Origin: an uncultured Candidatus Melainabacteria bacterium
GTDB lineage: Bacteria; Cyanobacteriota; Vampirovibrionia; Gastranaerophilales; Gastranaerophilaceae
DNA length: 64,000 nucleotides
Assembly (NCBI GenBank): GCA_934728585.1
Contig: CAKVDZ010000002.1
Coordinates: 124,001-188,000 of the forward strand
Direction of reading: 5' to 3'
Shown: piece by piece, positions 54,236-61,906 of the stretch
How positions within the stretch are numbered: position 1 is the first letter of the stretch
Layout: each line of letters starts with the position of its first letter
The notes under the pieces: generated by a model
Seen by the model: only the letters and a program-made list of their open reading frames with translations
Databases searched by the model: none
What the model was told of the DNA's origin: nothing
Translations under genes and position numbers: made by a program

Positions 54236-55167
54236 TTCCCAATATATATCCAAGGATTAACAGCAGTACCTCCGCCTTTACCAGGATTTCCGTGTCGTAT
54301 AGTCAGGTGTAAATGAGGCCCTTGTGAATAACCAGTATTTCCTGAATATGCTAATATTTGTCCTTGTTTTACAAGTTGTCCATTATTTACAACCCATTTT
54401 GAAATATGACCATATTCGCTTGATACATTAACACCATTTACTATCCCATGATTTATTCCAACCCAATAACCATATCCACTAACTGGACCTGTAACAACAA
54501 CTGTACCATCTGCTATTGCTTTTATTGGTGTCCCTACAGGTACAGCGATATCAATTCCGTTATGTACATGTGTACTTCTTGGTTCTCCGTATTGTCCAAC
54601 AATTGCTCCATCACATGGCATTATCCATTTTTGTGTTTGTGGTGAAGTTTTAGATTGTGGGGTAGGTGATTGAGAATTTGGAATTTGAGGTACAACTTTA
54701 TTTTCTTGTGATTTATCATCATCTTTTTCAACTTTACGTTCCACAATTTCAACAATACATCTACAATTAGGGTGAGGTCTTTGGGGAACTTCATCATAAT
54801 AATCAAACACTTGCCCGTCAAGTTCTCTACATTCATTACAAGTTTTTTCACCATTTTCTGAGTGCCAAACATATTTATTATAGCTTATGCCCCCTTTTAA
54901 TACTTTGGTTTCAATATTTCCCTTTTCTTCTTGTACATCTTCTAAACAGTTATTTTCCTGCAAAGTATTATATCTGTATAAAGATTTACCAATATCTTGT
55001 AAGTCGGCATAAGATTTTAATAATTTATTTCTATCTTTTTTATTAAAAACCGGATTAGAATAATTTTTAAGTAAATTTTCTTGTGATTTAGATAAAGTAT
55101 TTAAGCTATTTAGAACTTGTTTACCACTTTTTAATGATTGCAAAATTTTTTCTTTTAAATTTGCCAT
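54232..55167 (-). CDS. MuF-like domain fused to M23 peptidoglycan endopeptidase
   Basis: The 311-residue protein has an N-terminal helical part (1-90), a MuF/SPP1-gp7-type Cys-His domain (YVWHSENGEKTCNECRELDG at 99-118, HPNCRC at 132-137), a Pro/Ser/Gln linker (143-187) and an M23 domain with HNGID (H202, D206) and GPHLH (H285, H287). M23 enzymes cut peptide cross-links in peptidoglycan. Phage-encoded MuF proteins with C-terminal toxin domains are a known polymorphic toxin class. There is no signal peptide, so delivery must use another route. Promoter TTGACA-17-TATTAT lies upstream, overlapping a putative HTH operator. Confidence 0.85.
   Translation of the reverse strand: MANLKEKILQSLKSGKQVLNSLNTLSKSQENLLKNYSNPVFNKKDRNKLLKSYADLQDIGKSLYRYNTLQENNCLEDVQEEKGNIETKVLKGGISYNKYVWHSENGEKTCNECRELDGQVFDYYDEVPQRPHPNCRCIVEIVERKVEKDDDKSQENKVVPQIPNSQSPTPQSKTSPQTQKWIMPCDGAIVGQYGEPRSTHVHNGIDIAVPVGTPIKAIADGTVVVTGPVSGYGYWVGINHGIVNGVNVSSEYGHISKWVVNNGQLVKQGQILAYSGNTGYSQGPHLHLTIRHGNPGKGGGTAVNPWIYIGN
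54608..54760 (-). repeat. Direct repeat R2, copy A (linker block)
   Basis: Nearly identical to 50954-51106 over 153 bases; encodes the linker between MuF-like and M23 domains. Confidence 0.9.
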
Positions 55168-55423
55168 TTATATTTTTCCTTAAAGTAATGTATATTTATA
55201 AATAAGTGTTGATAAATGCCATAATACTATTATTTTTTGTATTTGTCAACATTCATTGACATTTATCATAAATTATTATAAATTAAGATTGGATTTTAAT
55301 ATGAACAAACAAGAACAACTTATAAAATTCGGAATAGCATTAAAAAACAGACGTCAAGCACTAAATTTAAGTCTTAGAGAGGTTGAAAAAATATCTAATG
55401 TGAGTGCGGCTTTAATTACAAAA
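55154..55423. repeat. Direct repeat R3, copy A (divergent control region)
   Basis: 270 bases nearly identical to 52375-52644, covering divergent promoters and the 5' parts of effector and HTH genes. Confidence 0.92.
55244..55261. promoter_or_regulatory. Symmetric operator between divergent promoters, copy A
   Basis: TGTCAACATTCATTGACA, identical to copy B at 52465-52482, overlapping both -35 hexamers. Confidence 0.55.
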
Positions 55424-55684
55424 CTTGAAAACGGAAAGATGGCAAACTTTCCCAAAGCATTAACTATCAAACAGTTGAGTAATGCACTTAAATTTGATAA
55501 TGAATTATTTGTTTTAGCAGATATTTTTTCAGACCCAACATATACAGAAAAGTCCGAAAAGACATTTGAACAGGAATTTAGAGAATTTTTGGCGACAAAA
55601 ACAACTCTTAATGCCGAAAATATTGAACAAACTATCTATTTTGTATCAGGCTTAGAAAAACTACAACAAATTAAAAAATTGTAA
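55301..55684 (+). CDS. XRE-type HTH transcriptional regulator
   Basis: The 127-residue protein has a Cro/CI-type helix-turn-helix at residues 8-65 (LKNRRQALNLSLREVEKISN, VSAALITKLENGK) and a helical C-terminal half. It is divergent from the MuF-M23 gene, with 133 bases between starts holding two promoters and a symmetric element. It probably represses the effector and itself. I chose the ATG at 55301, which is also conserved in the duplicate at 52522; the longer frame from 55256 runs through the promoter. Confidence 0.88.
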   Translation: MNKQEQLIKFGIALKNRRQALNLSLREVEKISNVSAALITKLENGKMANFPKALTIKQLSNALKFDNELFVLADIFSDPTYTEKSEKTFEQEFREFLATKTTLNAENIEQTIYFVSGLEKLQQIKKL

Positions 55685-55900
55685 GAATTCTTCCAACTTA
55701 CATGTCAAATGTGCAAAGACCTTTTACAATGACATTAATTACTCTTATTTCAACAGAAGTCAAGTGTTTTTATCTCAATCTCAGAGATAATTATGTATAT
55801 CTCAAAATAGGAAATACTTTTTTACTTGCATAAAATGTACTTTGCTAAAAGGTAAATATATCGTGATAAATTAGTAATATGTATTAAAATCAGTAAAATT

Positions 55901-55960
55901 TTAGTGCAAATATTTCTCAAAAAAGTGCAGATAAAGTCCAATTAGTGCAAGTAAATCTCA
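55901..55960. repeat. Three imperfect 19-base direct repeats
   Basis: Copies start at 55901, 55922 and 55942. The outer two read TTAGTGCAA(A/G)TA(T/A)(T/A)TCTCA; the middle is AAAGTGCAGATAAAGTCCA. The spacing of 20-21 bases is two helical turns, suggesting binding sites, for example for a recombinase or regulator. Confidence 0.5.
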
Positions 55961-56084
55961 TTCTATTAAAATCGCTATAAAAGGCTTTATATTTAGGCTT
56001 TAGCGTAAATGTATCTATCTCACACTTGCTGTAATTTAACATTCGTTATCCCAATGTGAATTATGCTTCAAACCCCATTTAAAT

Positions 56085-56113
56085 TAAAAAGACAAGGCTG
56101 AAAGCCTTGTCTT
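56085..56113 (-). terminator. Terminator of tRNA-Leu
   Basis: AAGACAAGGCT (56089-56099) pairs with AGCCTTGTCTT (56103-56113); on the minus strand a T-run follows. Confidence 0.85.
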
Positions 56114-56118
56114 AGAAT

Positions 56119-56205
56119 TGCTCCAGGCCAGACTTGAACTGGCACTGAGTTATTCGCCCAATCGGATTTTAAGTCCGACGCGTCTACCGATTCCGCCACT
56201 GGAGC
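56119..56205 (-). tRNA. tRNA-Leu (TAA)
   Basis: The 87-base class II tRNA has acceptor GCTCCAG/CTGGAGC, D-arm with GGCGGAATCGGTAGACGCG, anticodon TAA in ACTTAAAAT, a long variable arm and T-arm CCAGTTCAAGTCTGG. CCA is not encoded. It sits at the edge of the accessory region. Confidence 0.96.
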
Positions 56206-56360
56206 ACGGTTATTTAATTTTCAATTTTGACTTCAGCGGAATCAGTAGATAAATCTACCTCACCTCTCCTCGAAAGATTATCAATCTTTCTCGTCGGCAG
56301 AGTGCCACTGGAACACGGTTCACTTCGTCACTTATGTTGTAACTGGTGTACATTTAATTT
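56206..56360. repeat. tRNA-Leu-like fragments beside the tRNA gene
   Basis: GCCACTGGAACACGGTT at 56304-56320 matches the tRNA 5' end and flank at 56195-56211 in 16 of 17 bases, as a direct repeat. GCGGAATCAGTAGA near 56236 resembles the tRNA D-arm on the opposite strand. Small hairpins (GTAGAT/ATCTAC and GAAAGATT/AATCTTTC) lie between. These may be traces of integration events. Confidence 0.5.
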
Positions 56361-56389
56361 ATCAAAAAATTTTTTTATTGTCAACTTTT

Positions 56390-57031
56390 TTAAGTTAAAA
56401 CTTCTTTATAAGTTTTGAAATGCGCCTTGCAAACCTCTATTAATCGTTCTTTTCCGTGTTTTGAAATAAATTTTGCAGCTGCGTCTTTAACTATTGAATT
56501 ACAACCTTTTGGAAAATCACAACCAAAAGACAATTCCATCTGTTTCATCTTCTGTACAAAAGTTGCTCTTGCCAAAACACTCGCAGATGCTACCGCTATA
56601 TCACTTTCTGCCCTTACCATCTGTTCTAATCGTATCGATTGGCCTCTTTTTTGAAGTGCATTTTTAATCAAACTTTCGTCACCAAACTTATCAGAAAGCG
56701 CATATTCACACATGTCTTTCTCTAAAATATTTTCAATAACTTTAGCATGCCCCCATGCCAACAATTTATTTAGATTTCCAAAATTCTTATAAAGTTCATT
56801 ATATCTGGCATTTCCGATTGCAATAACGGAAAATTTAGCATGCTTTTTAATCTGTTCCGCCATTTCCAAAATTCTTTTATCTGTAATTGTTTTTGAATCT
56901 CTAATCTTTAATTCGGTAAACAGTTTGGCTGTATTCTCATCAACCATAACCCCTGCAATAACCAAAGGTCCAAAAAAATCGCCTTTTCCAGATTCGTCTG
57001 TGCCAATATGTGTAACAAATTTTTCTTCCAT
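56390..57031 (-). CDS. rnhC: RNase HIII-type ribonuclease lacking the N-terminal domain
   Basis: IGTDESGKGDFFGPLVIAGV near the start is the RNase HIII signature (catalytic D12, E13), followed by LKIRDSKTITD and ASASVLARATFVQKM. RNase HIII normally has about 300 residues, with an N-terminal TBP-like substrate-binding domain of some 80-100. This protein has 213 and begins directly with the catalytic fold, although the ATG at 57031 has no upstream in-frame extension with that domain. Together with rnhB it gives the cell two type-2 RNases H. Confidence 0.85.
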   Translation of the reverse strand: MEEKFVTHIGTDESGKGDFFGPLVIAGVMVDENTAKLFTELKIRDSKTITDKRILEMAEQIKKHAKFSVIAIGNARYNELYKNFGNLNKLLAWGHAKVIENILEKDMCEYALSDKFGDESLIKNALQKRGQSIRLEQMVRAESDIAVASASVLARATFVQKMKQMELSFGCDFPKGCNSIVKDAAAKFISKHGKERLIEVCKAHFKTYKEVLT

Positions 57032-57101
57032 ATTAAAATTTTAACATATATTTGAAAATTTGGTATATTTTAGTTAAAATTAAGTGATAAGAGGTGATTT
57101 T

Positions 57102-57848
57102 ATGATAAAAGTTGCAATTTGCGGAGCAAACGGGAAAATGGGTAAAGAAGTTGTAAATGCGGTTAATAATGACGCTAAAACTGAACTTGTTGCTCAAATT
57201 GATATATTTAACGGTGAGTTTGAAACAATTGAACAAGCTCATAAAAACACAGAAATTGATATTCTTGTTGATTTTACTCAACCAAAATCAATTTACGAAA
57301 ATGCTTTATATTGTTTAAATAACGGCATTAACATTGTAATTGGTACTACAGGTTTGAAAGATGAGCAGATTGAAGAATTAAAAAAACTTTCAGAAAAAAA
57401 CAAAGTTGCATGCTTTATCGCGCCAAACTTTTCAACTGGCGCAGTCTTAATGATGAAATTCGCTCAAATGGCATCAAAATACTTTGATAACGCTGAAATA
57501 ATTGAACTTCATCATAATCAAAAGAAAGATGCACCATCAGGAACTGCTGTAAAAACAGCTCAACTTATGGCAGAAGCAAACAAGTCTTTCGTAACAGGCA
57601 ATTGTGCTGAAACAGAAACAATAAAAGGTGCTCGAGGAGCAAATTCATATAACAATATTCATATTCATTCAGTTAGAATGCCAGGTTATATGGCATCTCA
57701 AGAGGTTTTATTCGGCTCTGACGGACAAACTCTTTCAATTCGTCATGACTCAACAAATAGAACTTGCTATATGCCAGGGGTCATGATGGCTATAAAATAC
57801 GCTTTTGAGCATAAAAATTTTACTTACGGACTAGATAACATTTTATAA
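57102..57848 (+). CDS. dapB: 4-hydroxy-tetrahydrodipicolinate reductase
   Basis: DapB makes tetrahydrodipicolinate for diaminopimelate and lysine. Motifs: KVAICGANGKMGKEV (NAD(P)H site), DFTQPKS, GTTGL, ELHHNQKKDAPSGTA (catalytic His and Lys) and VGFTD-equivalent HSVRMPGYMASQEV. Length 248, typical. The ATG at 57102 follows AGAGGTGA; the GTG at 57084 lacks an SD. asd follows after 11 bases, giving a DAP-synthesis pair. Confidence 0.95.
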   Translation: MIKVAICGANGKMGKEVVNAVNNDAKTELVAQIDIFNGEFETIEQAHKNTEIDILVDFTQPKSIYENALYCLNNGINIVIGTTGLKDEQIEELKKLSEKNKVACFIAPNFSTGAVLMMKFAQMASKYFDNAEIIELHHNQKKDAPSGTAVKTAQLMAEANKSFVTGNCAETETIKGARGANSYNNIHIHSVRMPGYMASQEVLFGSDGQTLSIRHDSTNRTCYMPGVMMAIKYAFEHKNFTYGLDNIL

Positions 57849-57859
57849 AGGAATACACA

Positions 57860-58876
57860 ATGAAGAAACCAAGAATTGCAGTTTTAGGTGCAACAGGTGT
57901 TGTTGGAAGACACATTTTAGAAATTATGGAAGAATTAAAAATTTCATATGAAAGTATAAAATTACTTTCAAGCGCAAAAAGTGCTGGTTCTAGATTAAAT
58001 TTTGACGGTATAGAATATATCGTTGAAGAAGCGAAACCAAGCTCTTTTGATGATGTAGATATAGTTTTGGCATCAGCTGGCGCATCAACAAGTAAAAAAT
58101 TTGCACCAGAAATTGTAAAACGCGGTGGACTTATTATTGATAATTCAAGTGCTTTCAGAATGGAAGACAATGTACCACTTGTTATTGCGGGTGTAAATGA
58201 TGACGATTTAAAAGAACACGCTGGAATTGTTGCAAATCCAAACTGTTCAACTTCGCAATTAATTTTAGCGCTTAAACCTTTACATGAACTTGCAACAATT
58301 AAAAGAATGATTGTATCAACTTATCAATCAGTAAGTGGCGCTGGACTTGCAGCTATTAACGAATTGAAAGAAAACACAAAAGCAAGACTTGAAGAAAAAC
58401 CTTTTACACCAGTAAAATTTACTCAAGAAATTGCGTTCAATTGTGTACCACAAATTGATGAATTCTGTGAAAACGGCTACACAAAAGAAGAAATGAAAGT
58501 TACAAACGAAACAAGAAAAATTATGCATTTTTCAAAAGATTTACCTATCTCTTGTACTGCTGTAAGAGTTCCAGTGTTTGTTGGTCACTCTGAAGCAATT
58601 GACCTTGAATTTGAAAAACCAATTACAGCAGACGACGCAAGAAAAGCATTAGAAAATGCTTATGGTATTGAGGTGGTTGACGATATAAGCAAAAAGGTAT
58701 TTCCTACTGCAATTCAAGCAGAAGGCAAAGACCCTGTTTATATTGGAAGAATTAGAAAAAATATTGCATTTGAAAACGGTATTTCATTCTGGTGTGTTGG
58801 CGACAATTTAAGAATTGGCGCGGCTTTGAACACAGTTAGAATTTGCAAACGTGTAATTGAAATGGGGTTATTTTAA
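57860..58876 (+). CDS. asd: Aspartate-semialdehyde dehydrogenase
   Basis: Asd reduces aspartyl phosphate to the semialdehyde, upstream of DapB. The sequence has RIAVLGATGVVGRHILEIME, the catalytic Cys in NPNCSTSQLI, STYQSVSGAG and a late HSEAIDLEFE. Length is 338. It lies between dapB and the heptose adenylyltransferase gene with short gaps, indicating one operon for cell-envelope precursors. Confidence 0.96.
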   Translation: MKKPRIAVLGATGVVGRHILEIMEELKISYESIKLLSSAKSAGSRLNFDGIEYIVEEAKPSSFDDVDIVLASAGASTSKKFAPEIVKRGGLIIDNSSAFRMEDNVPLVIAGVNDDDLKEHAGIVANPNCSTSQLILALKPLHELATIKRMIVSTYQSVSGAGLAAINELKENTKARLEEKPFTPVKFTQEIAFNCVPQIDEFCENGYTKEEMKVTNETRKIMHFSKDLPISCTAVRVPVFVGHSEAIDLEFEKPITADDARKALENAYGIEVVDDISKKVFPTAIQAEGKDPVYIGRIRKNIAFENGISFWCVGDNLRIGAALNTVRICKRVIEMGLF

Positions 58877-58878
58877 GA

Positions 58879-59355
58879 ATGGGAAAACTTGTAACTCAGG
58901 ACGAAATTATACAAATAGTTAGAGATTTACAAAAAAATGGTAAAACAGTTGTTACAACAAACGGCTGTTATGATATTTTGCATGTCGGACACGTTAGATA
59001 TTTGCAAAAAACGAAAGAATATGCAGATTATTCTGTAGTTATGTTAAATTCAGATGCTTCTGTTAAGAAAAATAAAGGTGACAATCGCCCTATAAATACG
59101 CAGTCTGACAGGGCAGAGATATTGTGTGCTTTATCTTGTGTCGATTATGTGGTAATATTTGATGAGAAATCGCCTTGTGAATTATTGGATAAAATAAAAC
59201 CAAATTTTCACACAAAGGGCGCTGATTATTCATTAGATACACTTCCACCAGAAGAAAAAGATGTGATAATCAAAAATAACATTGATGTCAAATTCATAGA
59301 ATTTGTGCAAGGAAAATCAACAACAAATACAATAGAAAAAATGAAACAATCATAA
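58879..59355 (+). CDS. rfaE2: D-glycero-beta-D-manno-heptose 1-phosphate adenylyltransferase
   Basis: The 158-residue nucleotidyltransferase has TTNGCYDILHVGHVRYLQ with the HxGH motif, SDASVKKNKGDNRP, and HTKGADY, as in the C-terminal half of HldE (RfaE2). It makes ADP-heptose for the LPS core or a signalling metabolite. The kinase half is absent, as in two-gene systems. It starts 2 bases after asd and precedes lpxD. Confidence 0.92.
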   Translation: MGKLVTQDEIIQIVRDLQKNGKTVVTTNGCYDILHVGHVRYLQKTKEYADYSVVMLNSDASVKKNKGDNRPINTQSDRAEILCALSCVDYVVIFDEKSPCELLDKIKPNFHTKGADYSLDTLPPEEKDVIIKNNIDVKFIEFVQGKSTTNTIEKMKQS

Positions 59356-59370
59356 TATAAGGAGAAATGT

Positions 59371-60465
59371 ATGAAGAAATTTTCAGCAGAAGAAATTTCA
59401 CAAATCGTAGGCGGGATTTTAACAAAGGTAGAAGATGCAGAAATCCACATGATTGCACCACCTCTACTTTGTGACGAACACATGCTTGCATTAGCTTTAG
59501 GCGAAGAAGAAATCGCTAATTTAGCAAAAACAAAAGCAAAAGCAGCATTAGTTCCACTAGGTGTAAGCTTTGAAGGTATTACAACAATCGAAGTTGAAAG
59601 ACCAAGATTGGCTATGATGAAATTACTTACTGTATTTTATGAAGAACCTCGTGTTAATGATGGTTATCACCCAACAGCAGTTATTCACCCAGAAGCAAAA
59701 GTTGCAGAAACAGCTCAAATTGGTGCAAATGTTGTAATTTCAAAGGGTGCTGTAGTAGGTGAACACACTAGAATTCTTCCAAATTCATACATCGGAAATA
59801 ACGCAAAAATTGGTAACAACTGCTTCTTCCATGCAGGTGTAAATATTGGCGACAGAGTTGTAGTTGGAAACGATTGTATTTTACATCACGGTGTTTCTCT
59901 AGGTGCAGATGGTTTCAGCTTTGTAACTGAAAACCCTGATAACATTGAACAAGCTAGAAAAGACGGTGAAATTAAAACAGAAAACAAAGAACAAAAAATC
60001 TTTAAAATTCCATCATTAGGTTCAGTTGTAATTGGTAATAATGTTGAAATTGGTGCAAATACAACAATCGACAGAGGTACAATTGAAAATACAATGATTG
60101 GTGATGATACAAAAATTGATGACCTTGTTATGATTGGTCATAATTGTCGTATCGGTAAAGGTTGTATGATTGTTTCTCAAGTTGGTATTGCAGGTAGCTG
60201 TGTTATCGGTGACAGAGTTGTAATCGCTGGTCAAGCAGGTTTAGCAGACCATATTAGCATTGGTAATGATAGTATCGTTGCCGCTGCAGCTGGTGTTAGC
60301 AAATCATTCCCAGAAAAATCAATCGTTGTTGGTACTCCAGCAGTTCCAAGAAAAGAATTCATAAAACAATTGAAAACAATGAAAGATGCTGGCGAATTAA
60401 TTGCTAAATTCAAAAAATACGAACCAATGTTAAAAACATTCCTTGAAGATACAGAAGAAAACTAA
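59371..60465 (+). CDS. lpxD: UDP-3-O-acylglucosamine N-acyltransferase
   Basis: LpxD adds the second acyl chain in lipid A synthesis from acyl-ACP. After an N-terminal uridine-binding domain (about 100 residues) comes a left-handed beta helix of hexapeptide repeats (IGANVVISKGAVVGEHTRIL, IGNNAKIGNNCFFH, VNIGDRV). The catalytic His is in the ILHHGVSLGADGFSF segment. The C-terminal helix is present. Length 364. SD AAGGAG. Confidence 0.95.
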   Translation: MKKFSAEEISQIVGGILTKVEDAEIHMIAPPLLCDEHMLALALGEEEIANLAKTKAKAALVPLGVSFEGITTIEVERPRLAMMKLLTVFYEEPRVNDGYHPTAVIHPEAKVAETAQIGANVVISKGAVVGEHTRILPNSYIGNNAKIGNNCFFHAGVNIGDRVVVGNDCILHHGVSLGADGFSFVTENPDNIEQARKDGEIKTENKEQKIFKIPSLGSVVIGNNVEIGANTTIDRGTIENTMIGDDTKIDDLVMIGHNCRIGKGCMIVSQVGIAGSCVIGDRVVIAGQAGLADHISIGNDSIVAAAAGVSKSFPEKSIVVGTPAVPRKEFIKQLKTMKDAGELIAKFKKYEPMLKTFLEDTEEN

Positions 60466-60476
60466 GAGTAAGGCAA

Positions 60477-61295
60477 ATGACTACAATCAAAAAAGAATTT
60501 TCAATAAAAGGCAACACTTTGATGAAAAATCATGAGTGTAACGTGATTATCAAACCATCAACTTCTGGTAAAATAAAATTTTACATTAAAGGTTATGAAG
60601 ATGATCCGATAACTGCTGCTGTTGAAAATGTTTCTTCGACAAGTCATTGTGTTTGTATTGGACAAGGTAACCGTCAAGTTATGCTTATAGAACATTTTAT
60701 GGCAGCTTGTGCATTCTGCAATATTGATTCTATTGATGTTTACGTTGACAAACCTGAATTGCCAATTCTTGACGGAAGTTCTTATGAATGGGTGAAAGCA
60801 TTCAAAAAGGCTGGTGTAGAACGAAATAAACCAGCTTATTACACATTACTTGAACCTGTTTCATATCTAAATGGAAAAACTCACGTAGTAATTGTTCCAG
60901 ATGACGAATTAAGAATTTCTTATGGCGTAAATTATGACCACCCAGACTATAGACAACGCTGGGCGAGTTATGATACAAAAAATGGTAACGAAATTATTGA
61001 AGCACGTACTTTTGGGTTCTTACACGATTTGAAAAAATTTCAATTCTTCGGCTACGCAAAAGGTGTTACTCAAGAAAACACAGTTGGCTTTACTGATGAC
61101 GGAGGTTACACTACAAAATTACGCAGTGATAGAGAACCTATTAAACATAAAATTTTGGATATAATCGGTGATTTATACTTAACAGGTGTAAATCCACTAT
61201 ATTTAAAAGCTCAGATAATTGCAAAAGAAGCTGGACATGCAGTCCATGTAAAAACCGCATTAAAATTAAAAAGCAAATTAATTAAATGCGAATAA
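60477..61295 (+). CDS. lpxC: UDP-3-O-acyl-N-acetylglucosamine deacetylase
   Basis: LpxC is the zinc enzyme that commits the pathway to lipid A. Zinc ligands are visible as H73 (LIEHFMAA), H224 and D228 (HKILDIIGDL); the catalytic base H254 is in AGHAVHVKT. ELPILDGSSYEWV and IIEARTFGFLHDL are conserved. Length 272, slightly short of the proteobacterial 305. It sits between lpxD and fabZ. Confidence 0.94.
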   Translation: MTTIKKEFSIKGNTLMKNHECNVIIKPSTSGKIKFYIKGYEDDPITAAVENVSSTSHCVCIGQGNRQVMLIEHFMAACAFCNIDSIDVYVDKPELPILDGSSYEWVKAFKKAGVERNKPAYYTLLEPVSYLNGKTHVVIVPDDELRISYGVNYDHPDYRQRWASYDTKNGNEIIEARTFGFLHDLKKFQFFGYAKGVTQENTVGFTDDGGYTTKLRSDREPIKHKILDIIGDLYLTGVNPLYLKAQIIAKEAGHAVHVKTALKLKSKLIKCE

Positions 61296-61304
61296 GGAGA
61301 AATT

Positions 61305-61751
61305 ATGACCGAAGAAAAAACTATCTTAACTTATGACTCACAACAAATACTTGATTTAATTCCACACCGCTACCCATTTTTGTTAGTTGATAGAATTACA
61401 GAATGTGTAGCTGGTGAATATGCTGTTGGATACAAAAATTTAACTTGGAATGAACCATTTTTCCAAGGACATTTTCCGAATAATCCGATTATGCCAGGAG
61501 TTTTACAAATTGAAGCTATGGCTCAATGTTCAGCACCAATTCTTTTATCAATGGAAAAATTCCAAGGTAAATTGGCTTTGTTTGCTGGTATTGAGAATGC
61601 AAGATTTAAAGGTATTGTTCGCCCTGGAGATAGACTAGATATGAGAATTGAACTTGTAAAACTAAAAGGACCTATCGGTAAATCTCACGGTGTTGGAATG
61701 GTAGATGGTCATGTTGTCGTTGAAGCAGATATGACTGTTTGCATGAAATAA
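61305..61751 (+). CDS. fabZ: 3-hydroxyacyl-ACP dehydratase
   Basis: FabZ dehydrates 3-hydroxyacyl-ACP and competes with LpxA/LpxD for the same substrate. The hotdog enzyme shows IPHRYPFLLVDR, and the active site GHFPNNPIMPGVLQIEAMAQ with H56 and E70. Length 148. A strong SD (AAGGAG) lies upstream and a terminator closes the operon after it. Confidence 0.96.
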   Translation: MTEEKTILTYDSQQILDLIPHRYPFLLVDRITECVAGEYAVGYKNLTWNEPFFQGHFPNNPIMPGVLQIEAMAQCSAPILLSMEKFQGKLALFAGIENARFKGIVRPGDRLDMRIELVKLKGPIGKSHGVGMVDGHVVVEADMTVCMK

Positions 61752-61771
61752 TGAATTTTTAAAAGTTTTAT

Positions 61772-61809
61772 AAGTCGGGCGACATTTTCAATGTCGCCCG
61801 ACTTTTTTT
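61772..61809 (+). terminator. Terminator after fabZ
   Basis: A 14-bp perfect stem (61772-61785 with 61791-61804), core GTCGGGCGACAT, loop TTTCA, followed by T7. It separates lpxA from the preceding operon. Confidence 0.9.
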
Positions 61810-61906
61810 AATAAACACGATATTAAAATTATATAAATATTCTCAATAATGCTTGTTTTTATTATATATTTATAATGTAGGAATTAGATAATAAACAGGA
61901 GATAAA

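Larger units (their letters stand above)
55685..56118. other. Gene-free stretch with tandem 20-base repeats
   Basis: No ORF is supported. The region holds three imperfect direct repeats at 55901-55960 (listed separately) and the tRNA-Leu terminator at its end. The rest is AT-rich without visible signal. Confidence 0.5.

Noticed and set aside
50566..55167. Intact prophage
   Set aside because: Only the MuF-like domain and HTH are phage-like; no capsid, portal, terminase, tail or integrase gene is present.
55901..55960. CRISPR-like array
   Set aside because: Only three imperfect 19-base repeats with no real spacers and no cas genes in the window.
61450..61638. ORF inside fabZ
   Set aside because: Out-of-frame shadow of a clear fabZ gene; the same holds for most short frames opposite real genes.
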